40,980 bases of DNA from Methylobacteriaceae bacterium (lineage in GTDB: Bacteria; Pseudomonadota; Alphaproteobacteria; Rhizobiales; Beijerinckiaceae): NCBI GenBank assembly GCA_019233695.1, contig JAFAME010000444.1, positions 1 to 40,980 on the forward strand, given 5' to 3'. Both the position numbers and the translations under genes were made by a program. Numbering within the stretch: position 1 is the first letter of the stretch; every line of letters begins with the position of its first letter. The notes below the pieces were generated by a model. The model did no database searches, was not told the origin of the DNA, and saw nothing but the letters and a program-made list of their open reading frames with translations. Shown piece after piece: positions 15,562 through 23,900 of this stretch.

Positions 15562-16270
15562 TTGGGCATCCCGTGGGCGGAGAATGGCCGGCCAGTCGTC
15601 CGCCTTGCTATCCGCCACGGCTGCTCGACGGTGAAGCGATCTACGGCCCATCGAACGGCTCCGCGTCGAGAGGCAGACCTCATGACCTACTATATTGCTC
15701 GCACCGTCTCGGAGGCTTCGAAGAGATAATCGCCCGAAAGCGTCGCGCGGATTGGCGCGCCGGATGTGGGCGCCGAAGGGACAGCGCAGGCCCCAACGGT
15801 CTTCGCGGCGAGCCAATCGCGGACGTCCTCTCGTTGTACCAGCACGCGTTCGCCATCGATGATAGTTTGCGCGGCGCGTTCAACCGCCGCCCGATAGCCG
15901 CAAACGTCCTGCTGCAATTGGCGCATCACCGGATACGTGCCATTGCGGCCGAGGTCGTGTGGAGCATTCGGCTGCTCAGCCGAGAAGTCAGCCCTCCGGC
16001 CGCGAGGTCCCCCGGAAAGCCCGAGAGCACGCCGACCGCGCTCGTGGAGGCGATCGCCGATCTGGAAAGGCGGCGCATCTCCGCACGCGGGTCGACAACT
16101 CCATCGCTCGTGTGCGAGCGACATGGCGGCGTCAGACCATCGCGCTTCGAAACCGAGTATCAAACTACTCTGCGCCATTGTACGGAGCGCCACCGACGAG
16201 CGACCACCGCAAGGTCCACGGCCCAGCAGGTCGTCGAGATGAGAAAACGCCCGGGACGTGATGCGCCCGT
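15562..16270. other. Gene-poor debris region
   Basis: About 700 bases without a convincing intact gene. An ATG at 15682 with GAGAGG upstream begins M-T-Y-Y-I-A-R-T-V-S, which recalls DUF302 protein starts, but stops after 15 codons; the text may continue in another frame (F-E-E-I-I-A-R). Leftward, 15690-15926 encodes 78 residues with a D-G-E-R-V-x6-V-R-D-W-L stretch resembling the tail of ParD/CopG-type antitoxins. Both are weak and could be chance. The long rightward frame 15573-16505 runs antisense into the permease gene and is not counted. Confidence 0.3.
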
Positions 16271-17248
16271 TCAGTGCTCTAACACCAGATCGCGGTTGGT
16301 AATTGCGAGAGCGCCAATGATAATCGACCCCTTCGCGATCAGCTGCATCTCGATCGGGACGTTAAGGAGCCCCAGACCGTTATCGATAATTCCGATGAGC
16401 ATGACGCCCGCGATCGTGAGCGGAATCGCGCCGCTCCCACCGGCGAGGCTGGTACCGCCGAGGACCACGGCGGCGATCACGTCGAGCTCGATGCCCATGC
16501 CATAGGTCGCAGTCGCAGTGTGCACCTGGGAAGACTGAATGAGCCCGGCTAGCCCGGCGCAGCATGAGCACAGGATATACGCGATCGTCTTCACTCTGGC
16601 GACGGTGAGACCACTTAGATGCGCGGCTCTCTCATTGTCCCCGACCGCGGTCACCGACAGCCCGAACCGCGTGCGATACTGAAGGAACGTGAAGAACGCG
16701 GCACCGACCAAGAAAAGCAACACCGAAAACGGGAGTCCGGCAACTGTTCCCGAACCGATGAACAGGAACGCGCGAGGGCCGCGAATAAGGTGCAGGTCCG
16801 GTCCGGCCATCAGCAGTGCGCCGCCGCGCACGATGCTGAGAGTCGCCAACGTCACCACGATCGGCGGCAATTTGAGCCTCGCTACGAGCACGCCGTTGAC
16901 CAAGCCGATCGCTCCGGACAATGCGATGGCCGCAGCCGTCGCTAAGGCCACGCTGTCAGCGGTCTTGTCGAGAACCTCCGCCGCGAGCACACCAGCAACC
17001 GCCAGTACCGGCCCAATGGAAAGGTCGATGCCGCCGGTCATCACGACGAAGGTCATGCCGAACGCCATGATGCCGATGATGGCGACCTGATGCACAATGC
17101 TGATCAGGTTTTCCTGCGAGAGGAAGACGGGCTTGAGGATGGCGAACAGGGCGCCCAGGACCAGTAAAACGGCGGGGAGGGCAGTGCTCGCGTGCAAGGC
17201 TGCCCGCGGGTGCCAAACCAACCAAACCCGCCTCCGCTCGGCGAGCAT
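16271..17248 (-). CDS. Sugar ABC transporter permease (RbsC family)
   Basis: A 325-residue inner-membrane permease of the ribose/xylose/AI-2 type with about nine to ten helices. The family motif G-G-I-D-L-S-I-G-P lies in the first third, and the E-L-D-V-I-A-A-V-V-L-G-G-T-S-L-A-G-G-S-G coupling loop near the end. The ATG at 17248 is chosen: it comes right after the ATPase stop (17250-17252) with GGTGAGTGAG before it; an earlier ATG at 17314 would overlap the ATPase by 65 bases. It is last in the order binding protein, permease, ATPase, permease. Two different permeases imply a heterodimeric channel, as in Lsr or rhamnose systems. Confidence 0.93.
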   Translation of the reverse strand: MLAERRRVWLVWHPRAALHASTALPAVLLVLGALFAILKPVFLSQENLISIVHQVAIIGIMAFGMTFVVMTGGIDLSIGPVLAVAGVLAAEVLDKTADSVALATAAAIALSGAIGLVNGVLVARLKLPPIVVTLATLSIVRGGALLMAGPDLHLIRGPRAFLFIGSGTVAGLPFSVLLFLVGAAFFTFLQYRTRFGLSVTAVGDNERAAHLSGLTVARVKTIAYILCSCCAGLAGLIQSSQVHTATATYGMGIELDVIAAVVLGGTSLAGGSGAIPLTIAGVMLIGIIDNGLGLLNVPIEMQLIAKGSIIIGALAITNRDLVLEH

Positions 17249-17249
17249 C

Positions 17250-18758
17250 TCACTCACCCCCGATGTAGGAGATGAGCTCGGGTTCGGTAAGCCGGACGGT
17301 GTCGTAGATTCCATGCACTTTGCCGGCCCGCATCACCATCACCCGATCGGCAATGGCCATCACTTCCTCGATATCCGAAGAGACGATGAGAATGGCGGCG
17401 CCTTCCTGCTTGAGACTTTTGAGGATGCTGTAGATCTCTGATTTGGCGCCCACGTCGATGCCGACGGTTGGCTCGTCGAGAATGAGAACACGAGTGCCGC
17501 GCTGGAGCCATTTCCCGATCAGCACCTTCTGTTGGTTGCCACCGCTCAGCTTTCCGACCCGATAGCGCGGGCTGGCTGGCTTTATCCCTAGCCGCGAGAT
17601 CTGTTGCATGGTGTGCGCGGCCTTCTTCCGCCGCTGCAGCACACCGTGCCTCGAAACGCTCGCGAGCATCGCCATCACCAGATTGTCTTCGACGCTCATC
17701 TGCAACATTAGACCGTCGTGGTGGCGATCTTCGGGAACGAAAGCGACACCGCGTTCAATGGCGTCACGGGGATTCTTCGGCGCGAAAGCACGTCCGTTGA
17801 GCATCATGCGCCCACTGTCGAGGCGGTCGGCGCCAAAGATGGCCCGCACCAGCTCGGTCCTCTTCGAACCAACCAACCCGGTGATGCAAAGGATCTCGCC
17901 GGCATGGAGGGCGAAGCTGACTTCGTGGAAAACGCCGGCCCTGGTCAGCCCCTCACAAACCAAGCAGGCCTCACCGCGCCGGCTCTCATTTACGTCGCCC
18001 GCCGAATGCGTAGCCACCTCGCGGGCGAGCTTCTCTCCGACGAGCCTTCGGAGCAGTTCCGGTCGATCGATATGGCCAACCGGGCAGGCCGCGACGACCC
18101 GCCCGTCACGGAGGATGGTGACGTCCTGAGCGACTTCGTAGATCTCGTCGAGCACGTGCGAGATGTACAGGATTGCGACCCGGCGCTCTTTCAGCGACTC
18201 GATCGTGCGGAACAGATTCTTCACTTCATGCAAAGAGAGCCATGCGGTCGGCTCGTCCATCAGCAGAACCTTCGCGTCGAGCGACAGCGCCTTAGCGATC
18301 TCCACCTCCTTCTGTTTCACTGTCGGGAGGTCCCCGACTACGGTGTCGAGCGGCAGATCGATCTCATATCCCCCGAGCAGCCGTTCGGCTTGCGCCCGCT
18401 GCTCGCGGGCGTTTACGAGCCCCAGCGCATGGGTCGGCTGCCGTCCCAGGAAGATGTTGTCGAGAACCGTCATCGCCGGGACGAGGTTGGCGTGCTGGTA
18501 GATACAGGCCACCCCCGCCTCGATCATGCGGGCCGGGCTGCCCGGCTCGATGCGATTGCCGCGGATCTCGATCTCCCCGGCATCAGGGCGGACCGCGCCG
18601 GTCAGGATTTTTATGAGCGTGGACTTTCCCGCTCCGTTAGCGCCGACGAGAGCGCGAACCTCGCCGGCCCGGATCGTCAAGTCCGCGTCCGCAAGCGCAA
18701 AGGCGCCCCCATATTTCTTGGTCAGTCCGGTTCCCCTGAGCAGAATCTCGCCGGTCAT
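17250..18758 (-). CDS. Sugar ABC transporter ATPase, double NBD (RbsA family)
   Basis: A 502-residue protein with two ATPase domains. The first has Walker A G-A-N-G-A-G-K-S-T (about 39-47) and Walker B L-L-M-D-E-P-T but a degenerate signature (L-P-T-V-K-Q-K-E). The second has a degenerate Walker A (G-L-V-G-S-K-R-T-E-L) but an intact signature L-S-G-G-N-Q-Q-K and L-I-L-D-E-P-T. This asymmetry is usual in RbsA/MglA-type ATPases. It overlaps the upstream permease by ATGA and abuts the downstream one, so expression is tightly coupled. The substrate cannot be told; ribose-type or deoxy-sugars are plausible. Confidence 0.95.
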   Translation of the reverse strand: MTGEILLRGTGLTKKYGGAFALADADLTIRAGEVRALVGANGAGKSTLIKILTGAVRPDAGEIEIRGNRIEPGSPARMIEAGVACIYQHANLVPAMTVLDNIFLGRQPTHALGLVNAREQRAQAERLLGGYEIDLPLDTVVGDLPTVKQKEVEIAKALSLDAKVLLMDEPTAWLSLHEVKNLFRTIESLKERRVAILYISHVLDEIYEVAQDVTILRDGRVVAACPVGHIDRPELLRRLVGEKLAREVATHSAGDVNESRRGEACLVCEGLTRAGVFHEVSFALHAGEILCITGLVGSKRTELVRAIFGADRLDSGRMMLNGRAFAPKNPRDAIERGVAFVPEDRHHDGLMLQMSVEDNLVMAMLASVSRHGVLQRRKKAAHTMQQISRLGIKPASPRYRVGKLSGGNQQKVLIGKWLQRGTRVLILDEPTVGIDVGAKSEIYSILKSLKQEGAAILIVSSDIEEVMAIADRVMVMRAGKVHGIYDTVRLTEPELISYIGGE

Positions 18759-19729
18759 TGCGACTTGCCAAGGCGAAGTCGGCGACGGCCCAGGAGAACC
18801 CGGTCATAGTACACGGCCCCGAGCAGGATGAGACCGGTGAGCACCGGCTGTGCGTAGGTCGTGATGCCCACGAGGTTGAGGCCGATGAGGATCACGCCAA
18901 GCAGAAATGCGCCGATAACCGGCCCGATCGCATTGCCGGTTCCTCCTTGGAGGCTGGCGCCGCCGACAATCGCAGCCGCGATCGCCGATAGCTCAATCCC
19001 GATGCCCAGATTTTCCTGAGATGTCGTCATGCGGGAAACGAGGATGAGTGCTGCGAGCCCGGCGCAGAATCCGGAGATCGCGTAACAGATGGCCGTGGTC
19101 CGCCCTATCGGTATTCCGGCCAGTCGCGCGGCTTCACGGTTGCCCCCGACGGCGTAGACGTCGCGGCCGAATCTCGTTGCAGCAAGGAGGAGCTGGGAGA
19201 GGCCGGCAACGATCAGGAGGAGGAAGAACGCGTAGGGGAAATGGCCGACATAGTTGTCGAGACCGAGGAGCAAATCGTCGTCGATCGACCGTGTCGCCAG
19301 CTCAGGAAAGAGCTGGCGACCAGAGATGGCGTAAGTCACGCCGCGATAGACGGCCATCGTCGCAAGGGTGGCCACGAAGGGCTGCAGCCGGGCCCCGGTG
19401 ATGAGCACGCCGTTGAAAATGCCGGCGACCACCGAGGTCGCCAGCATAACCGGGATGACGATTGCTCCCGGCAGTCCGAAGATCAAGAAACCGTCGAACC
19501 CGACCATCCCGGCGAGCGCCACGATCGAACCGACGCTGAGGTCGATCCCGCCAAGCAGGATCGGGAACGCCTGTCCTACCGCAAGCACTCCCATATGGGA
19601 GAACCCGACGAGAATGTTTTCGAAATTCTCACCGGTGCGAAAGCTGGGCGACAGCGAACAAAAAATGGCGACTGTGACGATAAAAAAGATGGCGAGCTCC
19701 TTGTTCGGGATTCTCGCCACCGATTTCAT
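18755..19729 (-). CDS. Sugar ABC transporter permease (RbsC family), second type
   Basis: A 324-residue permease with about nine to ten helices, the motif G-G-I-D-L-S-V-G-S and the loop E-L-S-A-I-A-A-A-I-V-G-G-A-S-L-Q-G-G-T-G. It is clearly different from the partner permease at 16271-17248. The ATG at 19729 is chosen because AGGAAACAGG lies upstream; an in-frame ATG at 19765 would add twelve basic residues. Its stop overlaps the ATPase start (ATGA). It follows the binding-protein gene by about 90 bases. Confidence 0.93.
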   Translation of the reverse strand: MKSVARIPNKELAIFFIVTVAIFCSLSPSFRTGENFENILVGFSHMGVLAVGQAFPILLGGIDLSVGSIVALAGMVGFDGFLIFGLPGAIVIPVMLATSVVAGIFNGVLITGARLQPFVATLATMAVYRGVTYAISGRQLFPELATRSIDDDLLLGLDNYVGHFPYAFFLLLIVAGLSQLLLAATRFGRDVYAVGGNREAARLAGIPIGRTTAICYAISGFCAGLAALILVSRMTTSQENLGIGIELSAIAAAIVGGASLQGGTGNAIGPVIGAFLLGVILIGLNLVGITTYAQPVLTGLILLGAVYYDRVLLGRRRLRLGKSQ

Positions 19730-19817
19730 TCGAGCCTGTTTCCTGCGTGCTGAGGTGCGCCGCACTACGAGTGTCGATCGATCGGCGGCCGAGTCGCGCG
19801 AGCTCGCTTTCCGGCCA

Positions 19818-20828
19818 TCACCAGCGCTGGTACGTCTGTATCGTTCCCACCGTCTCCTTCGTAGCGATCACATAAGGCATGAGGAGATGGCCCTGTTCGG
19901 CGAAGGCTGAGGCCTGAACGCCGCCAGTCGCCAGCACAGTCGCCACTGCCGCCGCAAAGCGCCCTTGCTGGAACACGTCCGTATACTGCGTGCCAGCAAG
20001 ATCGCCGGCTTCGATGGCCTCCAGCGCGTCCTTCTCACCATCGTTCCCGAAGATCACAAGCTTGATGCCCTTGGACTTGGCGACGTCCATCGCCCCAAGC
20101 GCCATGGAATCGTTGACCCCGTAGACGCCGCCGAGATCGGGATGGGCGGTCAGGATCGTGCTCAACACGTCTTGGGCCTTCTTGCGATCCCAATCGGCCA
20201 CCTGGTCGGCCACGATCTGTACGTCTGGATGATATTTCTTCATGCCGTCAACGAAACCGTTCGTCCGCTGGTCGCGGATGATAATGCCCGGCGGCGCGTT
20301 CAGGATAGCGACCTTGCCCTTGCCGCCGATCATAGTCCCCATCGCATTGGCGATCTCCATCGCACCAAAGTAATGGTTCATTTCGATGTGGGCGGCGTGC
20401 TTGGCCGTCGAATCGATATTGAGCGTGATCACTGGAATGCCCTTGCGGGCCGCCTTCTTGATCGAAGGCCCGATCCCGACGCTGTCGACGGGTTGAACGA
20501 AAATCACGTTCACGCCGTCATTGATCACGGTGTCCATGAGGCTGATCTGGATGTCGGCCTTGGCCTGGCCGTCAAGTAGTTGAAAACCGAACTTCGGCTG
20601 GATCGAGAGCACGTCCTGGATGCCTTTCGCCCATGCGCTCGAGACGGTGTGCGGCTGGAACTGAATGAACGCCATCTTTATCGGCGCCGGCTCGGCCGCC
20701 CGCGCCGAGCTGGCCAGCGTCCCGGTAAGAGCCGCCCCGCTCGATCCTGCAACAAGCGCTCCCAGTGCCAGGTTTTTCATCACCTCGCGCCGGCTGGTTT
20801 CGTAAGTGTCAGTGGTGCGTGTCCTCAC
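19818..20828 (-). CDS. Sugar-binding protein with Tat-type signal (type I periplasmic)
   Basis: A 336-residue periplasmic binding protein of the ribose/galactose class (Peripla_BP_4). The GTG at 20828, with AGGGAG upstream, is preferred; the frame is open to an ATG at 20930, but that would cross the promoter dyad. The leader contains S-R-R-E-V-M-K, a twin-arginine motif, then a hydrophobic stretch ending in S-A-R-A-A-E, so export by Tat is likely, unusual for this family. The mature part has the two-lobed pattern with Q-P-V-D-S-V-G and G-V-Y-G-V-N-D-S. It is first of the leftward operon. Confidence 0.92.
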   Translation of the reverse strand: MRTRTTDTYETSRREVMKNLALGALVAGSSGAALTGTLASSARAAEPAPIKMAFIQFQPHTVSSAWAKGIQDVLSIQPKFGFQLLDGQAKADIQISLMDTVINDGVNVIFVQPVDSVGIGPSIKKAARKGIPVITLNIDSTAKHAAHIEMNHYFGAMEIANAMGTMIGGKGKVAILNAPPGIIIRDQRTNGFVDGMKKYHPDVQIVADQVADWDRKKAQDVLSTILTAHPDLGGVYGVNDSMALGAMDVAKSKGIKLVIFGNDGEKDALEAIEAGDLAGTQYTDVFQQGRFAAAVATVLATGGVQASAFAEQGHLLMPYVIATKETVGTIQTYQRW

Positions 20829-21006
20829 GTTTCGCTCCCTTGTTGGATCTCTGTCGACGAAACTGTTTGACAGTCGCCTTCGTCCTTTTATATTCAAAAA
20901 AGTGGTTTTTGTATATAGCCTGACAATCACAATTGTAGAAGGTGCAACTCATGCCCGCTGCGGTCTCGACCAGGCGTTCACCCGTCCGGCACGGCGGAAC
21001 GAGCTC
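20829..21006. promoter_or_regulatory. Shared divergent promoter region with operator-like dyad
   Basis: These 178 AT-richer bases separate the two sugar operons. ATATTCAAAAA (20890-20900) and TTTTTGTATAT (20906-20916) form an inverted repeat with 10 of 11 matches around AGTGG. Rightward, TTGACA (20867-20872) with a 16-base spacer and TATATT (20889-20894) make a good sigma-70-type promoter whose -10 lies in the left arm, so a bound repressor would block it. The GntR protein at 26017-26907 is a candidate ligand. No equally good leftward promoter was found. Confidence 0.65.
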
Positions 21007-21765
21007 GTGACGCCGATTCTAGAGGTAGCCGGGCTTCGCAAGAGCTTCGGTCCAGTGGAGGCGCTCCGTGGGGCGGACCTGCAGCTTTACGCCGGAGAAG
21101 TATTGGCCCTCGTTGGCGACAATGGCGCCGGCAAGTCGACATTGATCAAGCACGTCTCGGGGGTTTACCGCCCGGATGCGGGCCAGATGCTGTTGGGCGG
21201 CGAACCTCTCATCCTCAGCTCGCCACGCCACGCGCGCGAGCGCGGAATCGAGACCGTCTATCAGGACCTCGCGCTCGCCGACGATCTCTCCGTCGGCGCC
21301 AACATCTTTCTCGGCCGGGAGCCAGTGCGGCGGCTGCTCGGCATACTTCCCTATGTCGACGATCAGACGATCCGCAGCGAAACCGCGAATCTTCTGGCCA
21401 AGATCCGCACCGAGATTCCGGCCGAAGCGCGGACGGTGGCGCGCCTGTCCGGCGGCCAGCGCCAGGCGGTCGCAATCGCGCGCGCGATCTACTGGCAGGC
21501 CAAGGTGGTGCTCCTCGACGAGCCCACCGCCGCGCTTGCCGTCATGGAGCGCGAACGAGTGATCGGCCACGCTCGTGACCTCGCCGCCCACGGCGTCGGT
21601 GTCATCTACATCGGTCACAACCTTGCCGAGATCCTCAAGGTCGCAGACCGGATCGCCGTCATGTTCCGTGGCCGCACGATTCACGTGACCGCTGCACGGG
21701 ACACGAACCAAGAGACGCTCATCAAGTACATGACGGGTTACAGCGATTCAGCATTGGCAGCCTGA
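21007..21765 (+). CDS. Sugar ABC transporter ATPase, single NBD (FrcA-like)
   Basis: A 252-residue ATPase from the GTG at 21007 (V-T-P-I-L-E-V); open frame upstream to 20806 covers the promoter. Walker A G-D-N-G-A-G-K-S-T at 37-45, Q-loop Q86, signature L-S-G-G-Q-R-Q at 147-153, Walker B ending at D171 with E-P-T-A-A-L, and switch H204. A single domain rather than the RbsA double form is typical of FrcA, the ATPase of rhizobial fructose-type systems. The binding protein and permease follow, giving the set Frc A-B-C. The true sugar is unknown. Confidence 0.94.
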   Translation: MTPILEVAGLRKSFGPVEALRGADLQLYAGEVLALVGDNGAGKSTLIKHVSGVYRPDAGQMLLGGEPLILSSPRHARERGIETVYQDLALADDLSVGANIFLGREPVRRLLGILPYVDDQTIRSETANLLAKIRTEIPAEARTVARLSGGQRQAVAIARAIYWQAKVVLLDEPTAALAVMERERVIGHARDLAAHGVGVIYIGHNLAEILKVADRIAVMFRGRTIHVTAARDTNQETLIKYMTGYSDSALAA

Positions 21766-21791
21766 GCGCTGCACAACATGGGAGGGAAGTG

Positions 21792-22775
21792 ATGCAGTGG
21801 AAGACAATCCTGGCCGCCTCGGTGGCACTATCCACGTTGGTCGGCCTGCACGCGGCCGAGGCCGAAGACAGCATCGCGGTGATCGTGAAGGCGACCACCT
21901 CGGAGTATTGGCAGTGGGTGTTCAAGGGTGCCGAGGATGCCGGAAAGGAGCTCGGCATCAAGATCGACAAGCTCGGGACGCCGAAAGACGACGCCGCCGG
22001 CCAGATTGCGGTGTTGGAGAGTGCCGCCGGGTCCAAGCCTGCGGCGATCGTGATTTCGCCGACCATTTTTGAGGCCCTGGGCGATCCGATCGCCGCCGTC
22101 ACCAAGGCTGGAATTCCAGTGATTGTTATCGATTCCGGCGCCAAGACCGACAAATATTCCTCGTTCCTCACCACCAATAACGAAGCCGGCGGCAAGGCTG
22201 CGGCCGAGGCGCTGGCGGCATGCATCAAGGAACGCACGGGCAAGATGGCCGGCAAGGTCGGCTACATCACTGCCATGGCGGGCCATGAATCGCTCGACTC
22301 GCGCGACAAGGGCTTCGTCGAAGGCATGAAGGCCTACCCTGACATCACAAATGTCGGGAACCGGGTTGCCAACAACGAAGAAGCAGAAGGCATGAACTTT
22401 ACCGCCGACATGCTGACCAAGGATCCGGACCTGGTCGGCATCTTTGCCGACAACGCGCAAATGGGCACCGGCGCCGGCGCCTCGATCAACGAGCAGAAGC
22501 TAGGTTCCAAGTTCTGTCTCGTCGCCTTCGATTCCGATGCTGGCGAGCTCGAGCATCTCAAGGACGGCTCGATTTACGCCCTGATCATCCAGGATCCCTA
22601 CATGATGGGCTTTGGCGGCGTCTGGTACGGCTATGCTGCCGCCCACGGAGTGCGCCTGCCCAAGAACGTCGACACCGGTGTCGGCACGGTCACCAAGGCC
22701 AGCATGGATGATCCCAAGCTCGCCGGCCTGCTCGACGTCAACAAGCGCAAACTCACGCCGTTCCTCGGCAACTGA
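21792..22775 (+). CDS. Sugar-binding periplasmic protein (FrcB-like)
   Basis: A 327-residue type I periplasmic binding protein. The ATG at 21792 follows GGAGGG; a GTG codon directly before it is a second option. A Sec signal peptide ends near H-A-A-E-A. The mature part has the ribose-class features: A-T-T-S-E-Y-W near the start, I-V-I-S-P-T in the middle, and D-N-A-Q-M-G-T-G-A and F-D-S-D-A in the second lobe. It follows the ATPase by 26 bases. A strong hairpin terminator follows before the permease, which would favour excess binding protein. Confidence 0.94.
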   Translation: MQWKTILAASVALSTLVGLHAAEAEDSIAVIVKATTSEYWQWVFKGAEDAGKELGIKIDKLGTPKDDAAGQIAVLESAAGSKPAAIVISPTIFEALGDPIAAVTKAGIPVIVIDSGAKTDKYSSFLTTNNEAGGKAAAEALAACIKERTGKMAGKVGYITAMAGHESLDSRDKGFVEGMKAYPDITNVGNRVANNEEAEGMNFTADMLTKDPDLVGIFADNAQMGTGAGASINEQKLGSKFCLVAFDSDAGELEHLKDGSIYALIIQDPYMMGFGGVWYGYAAAHGVRLPKNVDTGVGTVTKASMDDPKLAGLLDVNKRKLTPFLGN

Positions 22776-22792
22776 GCTCCTCCCCTACTCCA

Positions 22793-22822
22793 GCCGGGAC
22801 GAGCTTCCCGGCCGGCCTTTTT
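22793..22822 (+). terminator. Intra-operon intrinsic terminator or attenuator
   Basis: GCCGGGA (22793-22799) and TCCCGGC (22806-22812) form a perfect 7-bp stem with a 6-base loop; four bases later comes CCTTTTTC. It sits 18 bases after the binding-protein stop and before the permease. Partial termination here would lower permease mRNA relative to binding protein, as in other sugar ABC operons. Confidence 0.7.
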
Positions 22823-22837
22823 CATTGCGGATTTCCG

Positions 22838-23851
22838 ATGACGGAAGAACTCCTTATCCGAACCCGCTCGGGGTCGCGGTTCTTCGCTCGCGGAAGCCGC
22901 GGATCAATGAAAGCTTTGCTGAACCGCCTGCCCATCGAGACTTATGTCGTCGCGTTCACCGTGGCGCTCTGGATCGCGCTGTCGCTGACCGCGCCCAATT
23001 TCCTCTCCCAGAACAACATCAGCAACATGATGCGGCAGACGTCGATCGCGGGCATCGTGGCGATCGGGGTGACGTGCACGATCGTGATCGCCGGTATAGA
23101 TTTGTCGGTCGGATCGGTGGTCGCGTTCTGCGGCGTCGCCTTCGCCCAGATGTGCGGGCATGGTCTTGGGCTTGCCCCCGCCGCTGCCATCACGCTGCTC
23201 GCCGGCCTTACGGTGGGCTTGATCAACGCGGTGGCGATCGGCCGTCTCGGCATTCCAGCCTTCATCGTCACTCTGGCCGGGCTGCAGGTCTATCGAGGAT
23301 TAGCGCTTCTGTTGTCTGGCGGCATGACCGTCGGCGGTCTTCCTCCAGAGGTCAAGGATTTCGCCCGCGGGACGGCGGCACTACCGAATCTATTCTGGAC
23401 GATGCTAGCCGTTGCAATCGTATTCCACTATCTCCTCCGATACACGCGCACCGGGCGCTACATGTATGCCCTGGGCTCGAACGCCGAGGCGGCGCGCCGC
23501 CAGGGCATCAACACCTTCCGCATCACGCTCACCGCCTATGTCATGAGCTCCGGCCTTGCCGCGCTCGGGGGTCTGCTGCTCGTTTCGCGTCTGAGCATTG
23601 CATCGCCGTCGATGGCCAATGCCTATGAGCTGCAGGCGATCGCCGCCGCCGTCGTCGGTGGCGCGAGTCTTTTCGGCGGCAGGGGCACCGTGCTCGGCGC
23701 TGTCGTCGGCGCGATCCTGTTCACTACGATGAGCAATGCCGCCGTCCTCCTCAGTGTCGATCCGTTTTGGGAAATGGTGCTCGAAGGTCTTCTGATCGCG
23801 CTCGTTGTTTACCTCGACAACCTGCAGAAAAGACGCCAGTCCGGCGCGTGA
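22838..23851 (+). CDS. Sugar ABC transporter permease (FrcC-like)
   Basis: A 337-residue inner-membrane permease of the RbsC/FrcC class with about nine to ten helices. Motifs: G-I-D-L-S-V-G-S near residue 85 and E-L-Q-A-I-A-A-A-V-V-G-G-A-S-L-F-G-G-R-G near 270. A later in-frame ATG at 22907 (M-K-A-L-L-N-R-L) would still leave all helices and is a possible start. One permease per operon implies a homodimer. It follows the binding protein across the terminator and precedes the zinc dehydrogenase by 49 bases. Confidence 0.93.
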   Translation: MTEELLIRTRSGSRFFARGSRGSMKALLNRLPIETYVVAFTVALWIALSLTAPNFLSQNNISNMMRQTSIAGIVAIGVTCTIVIAGIDLSVGSVVAFCGVAFAQMCGHGLGLAPAAAITLLAGLTVGLINAVAIGRLGIPAFIVTLAGLQVYRGLALLLSGGMTVGGLPPEVKDFARGTAALPNLFWTMLAVAIVFHYLLRYTRTGRYMYALGSNAEAARRQGINTFRITLTAYVMSSGLAALGGLLLVSRLSIASPSMANAYELQAIAAAVVGGASLFGGRGTVLGAVVGAILFTTMSNAAVLLSVDPFWEMVLEGLLIALVVYLDNLQKRRQSGA

Positions 23852-23900
23852 CTTCCCCATTCAAGACTGGACGGTCCCTAATCGATAGCGGACAAGATTC

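Noticed and set aside
17718-18809. Rightward 363-codon frame
   Set aside because: It is antisense to the double-NBD ATPase; the ATPase frame has all expected motifs.
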